A program made the position numbers and the translations under genes. Below, one piece after another: positions 22,671-33,183 of a DNA stretch of 64,000 nt; positions within the stretch are counted from its first letter, which is position 1, and every line of letters starts with the position of its first letter. Origin of the DNA: Anaeramoeba flamelloides (taxonomy: Eukaryota; Metamonada; Anaeramoebidae). The notes under the pieces are model-generated. The model ran no database searches and had not been told where the DNA came from. It saw only the letters and a list, made by a program, of their open reading frames with translations. The DNA lies in contig JANTQA010000051.1 of assembly GCA_027625915.1 (NCBI GenBank), positions 4,092,501 through 4,156,500 of the forward strand. The letters are read 5' to 3'.

Positions 22671-23704
22671 AACTCAATTCCAAAAATAGGGGCACACCTT
22701 TGAAATCAATTTAATTCCAAGAAAAGGGATATTTGACTCTTAAATAGAAACATTAGATATTAACAATCAATGTAAATAATTTTAAAGTTAATTGTTTATC
22801 ATTTTTTTTTCATTATTTTTTGGATTTTTGATTTTCAATAATTTTTTTGATTTTTTTTGGATTCTTTTTTTTTCAAAACTTTTCGAAAATCTCAAAATCA
22901 CTTTAAAATGAAATTTAAAAGTTTTCATTCTGATCACAAAAAAAAAATTTTTTTTTTCTCTCAAAAAGAAAAAAGATTCTTTTTTTATCAAGAAAAAATT
23001 TTTTGAAAAAAAAATCATGATATGGGGTGCTAGAGCACATTGCCTACAAACAGACCTTATTATTATTAATGAAAGTGTGAATACTGAATGTATTATTAAT
23101 GATATTATCAAAAAAATCAAATGAAATTCAACTCGCTAATTCAGAATATGGTGAGTTGAAATGGATTTTCCAAAAGGATGGAGCTTGTCCACATACTTCA
23201 AAAAAAAACTCAAACTTGCTTAAATCGGGGATGTAATGTTCTGGACCCTTGACCCCCAATTCCACAAATTTAAATCCAATTGGGAATTTATGGATACTAA
23301 ACTGAAAAATTGTAACCCAAAAAACGAAGAAGAATTTTTAAATTTTTCACTAATGTATGGAATACTTTGAGTTGGAAAACCTAAGATAATTAGTAAACTC
23401 TATATTTAAAAGGATAGATTTAGTTATCAAAAGACAAGCTGAATCTATTAATAGTTTTTATTAATTTTTCTTTCAATAAAAATGGATTTTTTGGTAACCG
23501 TGTTCCAAAAATAGTGGCAGACTTTTTTTTATTTTTTCTTTTTTATTTTTCGAATTGAATTTTAAATACACTATAAAATATATAGATACTATTAATTAAA
23601 TATTTTCGGGTCTTTTATTATTTTAATGTTCAAGTATTATGTATTTTGGAGTATATTTTTATTAATGTAATTTTTTTTTATGTCCCATTTTTTGGAATTG
23701 AGTT
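22671..23704 (+). mobile_element. Defective Tc1/mariner-type DNA transposon, copy 1
   Basis: Inverted ends AACTCAATTCCAAAAA and its complement (TTTTTTGGAATTGAGTT) enclose 1034 bp, flanked by TA. The interior carries a transposase relic: MIWGARAHCLQTDLIIINES, then in other frames DGACPHTSK (the DNAxxHT-like Asp box) and, best seen in copy 2, PIPQDLNPIGNLW (the SPDLNPIENLW signature). Stops and frame changes interrupt it, for example a TGA right after the IIKKIK stretch at about 23121 that copy 2 shares. Its twin lies in the CCZ1 intron at 37049-38083. Confidence 0.85.
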
Positions 23705-23710
23705 TATATA

Positions 23711-24414
23711 AACTATTTTTCAAACAATAGGGCACACCTCTCAAATCGTCAATACCATCGACTTTGGTTGTTAATAAGATAATTACTTATTGGTGATTTT
23801 CATTTTAATTATTCATTTTTTCATTTTTTGCTTTTTTTATTTTTGGAATTGAACAGTTGGAAAATGAAAAAGCAAGATCAGAAGAAACCAATTTGGAAAT
23901 AATCTACCAGTGTATAAATGGAAACAGTTTAAGTTTGATTTCGAATCAAGATAGAAATAGGAATTAAGAAAGACCATTATTGTATTGATACATGGAACAA
24001 AGAAAAGAGAAATAAAGAAAAAACATTCCAACAAAATACCCAGATGAATTGCAACTTTATATTGAAAATGAGACTTTAAAGAACAAAAGTTTGACGTGTA
24101 AAGAATTATCAATAAAATGTGGAGAACTTTTTCCCAATTCACCTTGTTCAAAGGTTTTTATTGGGTTTTATAATTTTTTTCATTACAATTTACAAAACGA
24201 GATTTCTCATTTCAAATAAAAGGGCACACCAATTTTTAAAATATTGAATTTTAATTTTTTATTGTTTTGTTTTAATGAGTTTTAAAGATCCAGTTGAGTG
24301 TTTTTTTTTAGGTTTTAAAGCGTTTCTTATATTTTAGAAGGATACTATAATTAATTTGATTCATTTATGAATAATTCTTGAAATTTTTTGTGCCCTTTTA
24401 TTTGAAAAAGAGTT
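23711..24414 (+). mobile_element. Related Tc1/mariner remnant, shorter
   Basis: Left end AACTATTTTTCAAACAATAG followed by GGCACACC, and an inverted right end GTGCCCTTTTATTTGAAAAA then GAGTT, flanked by TA pairs. The TIR resembles that of the 22671 element (AACT, CAAA, GGGCACACC). About 24040-24150 encodes a helix-turn-helix-like stretch (YPDELQLYIENETLKNKSL, then CKELSIKCG), typical of a transposase N-terminus. A second forward TIR-like block at 24210-24230 (TTTCAAATAAAAGGGCACAC) hints at a nested shorter element ending at the same right end. Confidence 0.65.
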
Positions 24415-25912
24415 TATATATATATTTGCTATAGTATTTTCAATTTTGGATTGATATTTCTCCTCCATAATTATATCTTTTCTTTATAAAAACAACAGAA
24501 TTTTGCTAAATATTCCAACCTGTTCAAATTTATCCTTTACTTTGTTTGTATATCTGAAAAATATCCCTCTTAATGAAAAAAACAAAATTTTATCAAAAAC
24601 ATAAACAAATTTTGAAATTTTTTGTAAATGGGAAATTAAAAATTTATTTTGAGAAAATATTGAACAATAATTAGAGAATTTTTCTATTTCTTAAGGTTGG
24701 ATTATAATAAAAATAAAAAAAAATTATGTTAAACAATCATATGCTATTTTGTGAAACACTTTGAGTTCTAGTTTTTTAAATCTAGTTCAGAAAAGTTGGT
24801 CTTAATAAAATATTTATCAATTGAATATTAAATTGAAAAAAAAAAATAATTCTTTCGTAATTCAAGAAGACTAAGATTTAAACTTGCTAAATACTATTTG
24901 TTGCAAAATAAATGAAACAAAATTTTCCTTCAGCTTTTCAAATAAAGATTTTATAATCAAGTAAAATTTCAAATTTTGAATTGCTAAACCAGCAGAAATT
25001 ATGCACTTAACTTTCAGGGTTGGGTAGTTTGATGATTTATTTTAATTCTTGAAATAGGATTTTTTTGGAAAGCTGTATTAAAATTTTCATCTTTTTATTT
25101 TGAAATTAACAGTTATCTCAAATTTCTTTAACGTTTATTGGTCTTTTCTCTTTCTTTTTTTTTTTTCAAAAGATCTTTTGTAAAAAAAAAAAAGTATTAA
25201 AAAACAAGGAGAAAAAAAAACGAAAAAGAAAAAGAGCAGAAAATAATTTCTGATCGAAAAATTGGAAAATTTTTTTGTTAAGAAAATGTAAAAAACGTAC
25301 ACCACAGCCAATCACACTCTAAAAACAGTTAAAGTTTTTCAAAAATAGTTTAATTTCAGTTGAGATACCTTAAAGAGTGCTAAGTATTGTTTGTTATTAT
25401 TTTTCGAAAGTTTTGTTACATCATTTTTCGATTAAATTGTCTAATTAGGATTTGTTTATATAAAAGGTGTACCCTTTGGGGTTTTATTAAGAACCCTTCA
25501 TTTTTATTTGTTCCAGATCTTATTTAAAGAATTATTTGTCAGACAAGAAGGGATATTAATTCTTTTGTATTAATTACAAATCGAATAAAATTGTTGGACC
25601 AAAATAGGAAATAATAAACACCCAAAAGTGCCACAATTTTGCTCAAATTCAATGAAATATACAACATAGGCGCTTAACATTCCAACTAACAAACTAAGAC
25701 TCAGACAATATTTCAAAGTAACAAAAAGAAATCAAATTTAAAAAAACAAAAAATAGAATTTTATTTTACTTAGTACATCAAGAAAAATTTGATCTTATTT
25801 TTAAACATTTCAAAATCAAGAACATTTCAAGAGAAAATCTTCATGTGCGTTTTTCACAAAGATCCAAATTACAAATGTCAAGAACAAAGAAAATAAGAAA
25901 ATCAGTAATTCC
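24415..25912. other. Spacer left of the secreted-protein gene
   Basis: AT-rich with a short TA run at 24415-24423. No gene-like signal. It contains the 3' flank of the minus-strand gene at 25913. Confidence 0.5.
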
Positions 25913-26359
25913 TTAAATGAAAAAAAAGATAATACTGAATGCAAAGAAAGTTAAAGAGAAACGGATAATGAGTGAACCACTGAATTCAAAGGATTGTGTG
26001 TCACCCCAACTATCATCTTCATCAGCTAAGAGCTTTTTCAATGTTTCTTCGTCTTCAATATCTGTAATTGGTTTGCATTCCCCAAGTTCAAATGTTGTGA
26101 CTTCTTCACAATCCTCATCGTCTTCATCTTTGCATCTTCGGAATTGGAATTTCTCTCCGCTCCCAGCTTCAACTTGATAAAATTTATTATCTTTTGCTTT
26201 TTTCCTTTCTCTGTTTTGAAATTGATATTGTCCATCTTTGGATCCTTCACAGTTTTTATTGTTGTATAAATTCATCGTATATTTGTGTCCGTCGTCGTGT
26301 TCACAGAATACAAAAGATCCAAAAATGAGAATTGCAATCACAAATAAATAAGTTTTCAT
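25913..26359 (-). CDS. Small secreted or GPI-anchored cysteine-containing protein, unknown
   Basis: 148 residues from ATG at 26359 to TAA. The N-terminus MKTYLFVIAILIFGSFVFCE is a clear signal peptide with a likely cut near residue 19-20. The mature part is highly charged, with cysteines at NNKNCEG, FRRCKDEDDEDCEE and GECKP, so two disulfides are possible. The C-terminus is a 20-residue hydrophobic stretch (LIIRFSLTFFAFSIIFFFI) preceded by small residues (SFEFSGS). This looks like a GPI-attachment signal or a tail anchor. No family recognised. The signal peptide, mixed codon use and intact frame support a real gene. An antisense frame over the same bases is a shadow. Confidence 0.7.
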   Translation of the reverse strand: MKTYLFVIAILIFGSFVFCEHDDGHKYTMNLYNNKNCEGSKDGQYQFQNRERKKAKDNKFYQVEAGSGEKFQFRRCKDEDDEDCEEVTTFELGECKPITDIEDEETLKKLLADEDDSWGDTQSFEFSGSLIIRFSLTFFAFSIIFFFI

Positions 26360-27213
26360 TTTGAAGTTTAAAAGAGAAAAAATTTGTTTTTCAAAAAAAT
26401 AAATAAAAGTAAATGGAAAAATAATGATTAATTTTCCAATAAAAAAGATTTAAAAGTGTTTTTTCATTCTGAGAAATTTGACACTTTTTTTAATCAGAAG
26501 AAAATAACTCAAGAATAATTAACAAAAGGGAAAATCACATAAATTTAATTCTCAATATAAATATTTGAAGTTTTGAAGAAAAAATAAAGTATCAGAAATT
26601 TAAGAGTCTTTCTGTGGTCATCTTTTTGGTTCAAACAGTGCAATTTCTTTTAAGGAAATTCTGATCAAACTTAAATTTTTTATTTGATCGAAAAAAACAT
26701 TTTTTTTTGAAATATTGTAATTAAGTCACAAACCTCAAAAATTCTTTAAAGATTTCAAGATATGGTTTTTTAATCTTTTTAGGTAAAAAAAACTTTTTTT
26801 TCCATTATTTTTTTTTTTTTTTGAAGAGAAAAACTAAAGACTAAAAAAAGAAATGAAAAGAAAAAAAAAAAAAAGAAAAGAAAAGATTTTTTCTAATAAC
26901 TTTTTCAAAAATAGAAAAACTTTTTATTTTATCTTCTTGAGTTAAGGACTATCTAAAATAAGGCCACTATTGCCTTTACAGAGATTAAAACACAAGTGAA
27001 ATGTGGTCTTTATTTCTTATTAACCAGAAGAAAGATCAAATTTCAGATTTTTAGGAATTGATAATTTTTTCCTATTTCAACACAAATTTAAGACAAACAG
27101 CAACCGAGATGAGGGGGGATATTATACGACATTTCTGAATTCAAGCTTATAGAAACACACCAAAGAAGAAGTTTATTGGATTACCTTTTTAATCAATTGT
27201 GTTCGGAGAACTT

Positions 27214-27382
27214 TTACTGGTATTTGAATTCTAAATGGGAAAGAATTTTCACTTCCTTTTCCATATTTTTTTTTTATAAATATAGTTCTTAAAGAAAGAG
27301 GTTCTCGATCTATGTTCTCTTAAAAAAGAGAAATTAAAAATGAAGTGAAAAAAAATCCCATTTATTATTCAAATACCAGTAA
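27214..27382. mobile_element. Palindromic MITE, TTACTGGTATTTGAA ends, copy 1
   Basis: TTACTGGTATTTGAATT, then AAATGGGA and TTTTCACTTCC, recur inverted at the right end (CCCATTT and CAAATACCAGTAA). A second copy lies at 34213-34385. No certain target duplication. Confidence 0.65.
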
Positions 27383-28205
27383 GTTCATCACTAACAACAA
27401 CAAATTTTAAAAATTATGCGGAAAAATCAGGACTCCAAATCAATCGTTTGTATTGAGTGATCTTTTACCATTAACCCAAAAATATTATTCACCAAAAATA
27501 CCAAAAAACTTAAATTTTATAAAACTATGAAATTATTGAGATCACTAAGCAAAATCCTATTTTCCGTTATTCCAAAAAAAAAAGTAGTTGTAGGGTATTT
27601 TAAAAGAATGTGTCTGACCAAACCCTCAAAAAGAATTTGAATTTTTTACTTAACTAAAGTGATTTCAACAACCGAGTTTTAAAGTATATCTTTATTTTGG
27701 AAAATAATTAAATGGTTTTTATAAATTTTTAAAAAAATTGATAATTTTCCGATTTTAATTTTGAGGGTATTGAAAATAATCTAGAGTTATGATTTCTGGT
27801 TTGAAGCTTTTTTTGTTTTTAGATGGGGCTGTTTACCTTGTTTGAAATGTTGAAAGCGTTTTTGCTATCGAAATAGAAAAAAAATTTACATCTCTATTTT
27901 TGATTATTGCAATGAAGGTCTCTCAAAATAAAACTATTAAAATTTGACTCCCCAATATTAATTCAACCAACTTCTGTGAAAGTGTTTAAGAGAGACGATT
28001 GATTTTTGGTTTTGATGTGGTATTCGTTTAGAAAATAATATAAATTGAGAGAATAAAAAAAATAGTTCCTGCGAAAATTTTTCTCCAATTGATTTTAAAA
28101 ACGAATACTCAAGTTAAAGTTCTTCACTCGGAAAAGTGGGTGTTTTAAAAGGTGTTAATAAAATCTGGTTGGACAGATACCATTCTTGAATCTATTTATC
28201 AAGTA

Positions 28206-28694
28206 TAGTTGGGAAAAAAATACCGGACATGAAAAAAAACCCGGACATGATTTTAAATTGTGATTATTAGTAAAATTTTTGTATAATTTCAATTAAATCC
28301 TTATTATAAATAACCAATTTTTTTATGAGATTAGTAATAAACCTACCTAAAGTCCATCAAAGTAAGGTGTCTCTAGAATACTCGAGTAATTGTTTGATAG
28401 CCTAATGTTGATCAACTTTTTTTGAAAAACAATCGAGTTTTATAGAGGTTTACTAGAGTTTGGAAAATGATAATTTTTCTTCTTGTTTTTTGATTGATTG
28501 AATGGTGTTTTGAACAAGTGTGATTTCGTCAATCATCATTCTAATAAGTGGGGGAGTTATAATTGAAAAAGTTCGATTCTTAAAAAAAGGAATTTGATTT
28601 TAAATAAATGAAATTACACAATAATTTTACTAATATTCACAATTAAAAATCTTGTCCGGGATTTTTTTCATGTCCGGTATTTTTTTCACTGCTC
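28206..28694. mobile_element. Palindromic MITE, CCGGACATG ends
   Basis: AAAAAAATACCGGACATG, then CCCGGACATGATTTTAAATT and ATTAGTAAAATT, recur in inverted order at the right end (CATGTCCGGTATTTTTTTCA). TA flanks at 28204-28205 and 28695-28696. 489 bp, no coding capacity. The right end CAGTGAAAAAAAT is pogo/Tc1-like. Confidence 0.7.
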
Positions 28695-28782
28695 TACATT
28701 AAACTTGTTTTCACCAATAAAAATTCAAAAATCTCCCTGTTTTAATTCTTTTGTTTTTTTTTTTACAGATGTTATGGCATTT

Positions 28783-28951
28783 AGTTTGATCTTGTATTAA
28801 ATTGCTGTGGAGGTACGAGTATTATTCAAAAGATCACTGATCGTTATTCTTTATCTCTGGAGAATTAGGAGAACTTAATGATTTACAATTTTTTAAAATC
28901 AGAAATATTTCCAGATCAGATTTTGATTTGAAAGTTGATACAGTATGTTAA
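28783..28951 (+). other. Coding-like fragment of unknown origin
   Basis: Two short overlapping plus frames have protein-like composition: one reads CGGTSIIQKITDRYSLSLEN, the other GELNDLQFFKIRNISRSDF followed by DLKVDTVC and a stop. A T-rich tract with TTTACAG lies just upstream. The family is not recognised. It is probably a decayed gene piece; an unseen spliced gene or chance are alternatives. Confidence 0.25.
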
Positions 28952-29105
28952 ATAATCCGTGTTTGGTTTTTAATTTGTGTTTTTGAAAAATGTTTGTATT
29001 GTTTTTGTAAATAATTGTTGTTTTTTTTTTTAAAAGAGTGTTTTTTTGTTTTTAATTGTTGTTTTTGAAATTTATTCTATTGTTTATTAAAAATACAGTA
29101 AAGTA

Positions 29106-29301
29106 CAGTCAGTTTCAAATTTAAGACACAAACTTTCAACGAAATTTAAGGCACAAAAAAATCTCAAATTAAAGCACAATTTTTTGGAATTTTAATTTTC
29201 ACAAATTATTTTACTAGAATTTGAATTTTGTGCCTTATTTGAGATTTTTTTTGTGCCTTAAATTTCGTAGAAAGTTTGTGTCTTAAAAGTGAAACTGACT
29301 G
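29106..29301. mobile_element. CAGTCAG palindromic MITE, copy 1
   Basis: 196 bp, flanked by TA (29104-29105, 29302-29303). The ends CAGTCAGTTTCA and its complement are part of arms of about 90 bp carrying the blocks AACGAAATTTAAGGCAC and CTCAAATTAAAGCAC. The TA duplication and CAGT ends point to the Tc1/mariner/pogo superfamily, non-autonomous. Confidence 0.85.
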
Positions 29302-29636
29302 TAGCAGTGATGCTTTTCCAGGTACACTCCCAAGTGTTTAGAAAAATTGCAATATATTTGATGTTTTAAAACACAAGAAATTCCATTCAATAAACCAGTG
29401 GGGATGTTTGGGGTTGTTTGATTTTGGAAGAAGTATTTTTAATTTTCTCTTGATGTTTCTATCCCAAATTTTTTCCTTTCTTTTTTTAAATACAATAGAA
29501 CACTACTAAATATATCAAATATATGGTCAAATTTCTTGGTTCTTGGGTTCTTACAACAAAATTTTCACATTTAATGAAAAAATCACAATTTTAACCAAAA
29601 CATGAAAAATTCAGAAATCATTTTAATACTTGTATA

Positions 29637-29831
29637 CAGTCAGTTCCACTTTTAAGGCACAAACTTTCAACGAAATTTAAGGCACAAAAAAATATCAAAT
29701 TAAAGCACAAATTTTAGAATTTTTTTTTTACAATTTTTTTTACTAGAATATGAATTTTGTGCCTTAATTTGAGATTTTTATTGTGCCTTAAATTTCGTAG
29801 AAAGTTTGTGCCTTAAAAGTGAAACTGACTG
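29637..29831. mobile_element. CAGTCAG palindromic MITE, copy 2
   Basis: 195 bp, TA flanks at 29635-29636 and 29832-29833. Same arms and same centre (TTTTACTAGAATATGAATTT) as copies 1 and 3. Confidence 0.85.
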
Positions 29832-30369
29832 TAAAGAAACAGACGAAATTAATTTTAAATTAATTAGAAAAACAATAAAAAACATATTTTAAATTAAATG
29901 ACGAAAATAATTTTTATTAAAAAATAACCAAGAAGAAGGGATTGGTGTATTATACGGAGACATTTATTAGTGGAATTTATTAACTCTGATACCAGATTCA
30001 CTTTCATTTAATATAATATCATTAATTAGGATTTCATAAATGCAAAAAGACGATTTATTCTTAATTATAAAATAAAAATAAAATTATTTAAATGGAAAAA
30101 ATAAATATAATATATGAAATTATTATTCAATTTGGATTAAAACAGAATATAGCTAAAATAGTTATTTCAAAAGATTATAGTAAAACAAAATATACGGGTG
30201 TTTTTTATTTTTTTTAATTTTTAATGATTGAAGGGAGTGAAATAAGATCATTTTACAGTGACTATACTTTTTTTAATTTTTTTTTTTTGATTGGAAAATC
30301 AATATATTTTCAAAACAAAACAAAAAGTAAAAAAAAACCATCATTTGCATTTCTTGAGTTTTCTATTTA

Positions 30370-30565
30370 CAGTCAGTTTCACTTTTAAGTTACAAACTTT
30401 TAACGAAATTTAAGGTACAAAAAATCTCAAATTAAGACACAAAATTTGTAATTTTTATTTTTTACAATTTATTTTACTAGAATATGAATTTTGTACCTTA
30501 ATTTGAGGGTTTTTTTGTGCCTTAAATTTCGTCGAAAGTTTGTACCTTAAAAGTGGAACTGACTG
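30370..30565. mobile_element. CAGTCAG palindromic MITE, copy 3
   Basis: 196 bp, TA flanks at 30368-30369 and 30566-30567. Differs from copies 1 and 2 at scattered bases, such as GGTACAAAAA for GGCACAAAAA. Confidence 0.85.
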
Positions 30566-31108
30566 TATTTAAAAAATCGATAGATTTTATAATTGGTACA
30601 GAAAACACCAAGAAAACCCAGAAAACTTCATAAATAAAATAGAAAAACCTTGTAAAACCTAGGCACCTTATGACAACTACACTGATTAACAATGGCAAAT
30701 TAGTAATTTAGATCATAAAGAAAAAAATATTTTGGAATTGAGCAACTTTCAAATTGTTATTGTTCAAAAAAACAACAGAAATATTAAATGAAAAAAAAAA
30801 AGAAAGAAAAAAGGTTTTAAAAAGCAGTTGGTAAAAAATTATATATAAAAAAAACATCAGACCATTTTTATCAAGAACTTTCAAGAAAAAACAGACACGA
30901 TCCTTTAATATAAAATTTGGTCATTTAATTATTTTTTATAAATTGTGAATACTCCCTTGAGAGGTAGTTGTTTAGTAGACATCATTTTTTTTTTGTAGGA
31001 ATCTTTTTAAAACCTCCCGGTTATTTTTGTATTTACTTTTTATTTTCAAGTTACTCATACTTTCGTGTTTCCATAATTCCAGTATAAGTGGGCAAACCTT
31101 TGATTCAT

Positions 31109-31123
31109 CCCCCCCCCCCCCCC
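31109..31123 (+). repeat. Poly-C run of 15
   Basis: Fifteen C in a row inside DNA that is roughly 80% A/T. A real G-run on the minus strand could form a quadruplex; an assembly-length error is also possible. Confidence 0.9.
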
Positions 31124-33183
31124 ACCTAGTAACTCTTCTACCCAATAAAAAGGAATACAACAAGGATAAAAAATAGAAAAAAATAAATATTTGGGTATTA
31201 ATTTCGAAAAACTTTCACATTTGGAATATATTCAAAAAAACCAAAAGAACCATATAATAGCACTAAAAAATTATTTAATAACAATTCTCTTTACAATATT
31301 TTGAAAATCAGACTATCTTTTTTTACATCTTTTATATCAAGCCAATTAACACAAGGATTAGTAATATATTATATATCAAATAAATACTTTAAATAATTCA
31401 AATTCTTCAATTAATTCATCTATTACTGGAATATACAAATATAACAGAAATAAACCAATTCATATTGAAAAAATTGAATTTAAAATTGAAAATCAGATAA
31501 TTTCAGTAAATAAAAAAAATTTATAATTCAAAAAAAATTCAAAAAATTTTTATATTTTTTTGAAAAATTAATACAACACAAGGTTCAAACAAATGATAAA
31601 ATCAAATTGAATTCCAAAGATTTATTGGAACTTCAAAAAAAAAAAAGAAGAAGAAATATATTAATATTTAAAGATAAATATAAACAATGAGTTATTGAAT
31701 CATTACCAATTGGAAACGTCCATTATCTTTTTTTTTTTTTTTTTTCGATTTTCTGATTATTCCAAAAATACCCATAGGTTTCCAGAATCAAATATAAACC
31801 CCCAAGAAATCCTCTTTCATATTTGACAAAAATCATAAGAATATAGTATAATCTTTGATTTTATACAACTCTTTTGAATTCTGGAAATATATACACCCGA
31901 TACTCAAAAAAATACCCTAGAAAAATATCTAGAATAATTTAAAATCCAAATTATTTATCTACAAACTAATTATAGTTAATTTATCCAACAATTTCAACAA
32001 TTTTGAAATTTGGGGAATTTACTAAATAGCAAAATTCTTAAAATATGATTATAATAATAAAAAAAATACCAAATTATTTTTGTATTTTATGTTTAAAATA
32101 TAAACAATTACAAATAAAAGAAGATATTCATTAGTTTATCGATACTCCCACCCCCTTTTATAATCAAGATAGATTATATTTTCAAAATAAAATCGCTTAG
32201 TTATTTTTTCTTCCAGTTCCTAATAACATCAAATCCAACACTCAATAGTATTACCAATTTTTATTTTAATTTCACATATAAACTAATTTATTATTTGTAC
32301 AAAATATGAATTATCAATCACATTTGTTTGAAAATGTTGGTAATTCACTCCTATTTTTATAATTTTATTTTAAAAAATTTATATTTTTTATTTTTTAGAA
32401 AATTAATACAATTTTTTAACATAAATTTTCTAATTTGTTTGTTTAATTTTAGAATTTTTTTTTTAAAATTTAAACATTCGTAAACCGATCCCATTTATCT
32501 TTTCTGTTTATTTTGGATTTATATGATCAAATAAGATCTCAACCTTCTTGAAAAAATAAGCAGAAATATTATTTTAAAATATGAATTTATCAAACCTGTA
32601 AAGATTATTTGACTGATATAAAAAGTTTAAATGGGATAAACTTTTTTCCTAGTATTCTTCTATTTTTTAATTCTGAAAAATTCTTTCATTTATACTGTTA
32701 GTTCACCTGTAAGAAAATCAATATGTCATAAAAAGGCCACCAAAAAAATAAACCAAGAATTCAATAATTTCATATTAGTCATGATATTTATTAAAGCCTA
32801 AATTGAAATTAAAGTCATAATTTTTCCATATTTAAATTTTAAATACCAATACCAACACAAGCCCATAACAAAATACAAAAAATACCCATCTTAACAACTA
32901 TTTCATCTTTACTTGATCCTTGAATCTAGGATAATTAAAAATTCACTCAATTAATACTTTTTCATAAATCAAAGTTTCTTTTTGAATTTGAAAATTTTTC
33001 AAAATTTACTTGTTTTTTATTGTTTCAATCAGTAGAAAGAACTCTTTAGTAAAACCAAATTATTCTGTGAACGCTTTTTCGAAATTTCAACTAAATTGTT
33101 AATTACAATACATAATATTGACCATTCAATTAAAAAGTATTTTTCATTTTTTTTATTATCTTTTCCAATTCAGCTAATTACAA

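Larger units (their letters stand above)
26360..33183. other. 6.8-kb repeat-rich spacer between secreted-protein gene and CCZ1
   Basis: Holds palindromic elements at 27214-27382, 28206-28694, 29106-29301, 29637-29831 and 30370-30565, a coding-like fragment at 28783-28951, and a 15-C run at 31109-31123. From about 31200 to 32500 it is extremely AT-rich with no identified feature. No intact gene seen. Confidence 0.6.

Noticed and set aside
25917-26177. Plus-strand Ser-rich frame
   Set aside because: Antisense shadow of the secreted-protein gene's Asp/Glu-rich codons.
30972-31163. 63-codon minus-strand frame across the poly-C run
   Set aside because: Four Gly come from the homopolymer, and the rest has no recognised family.
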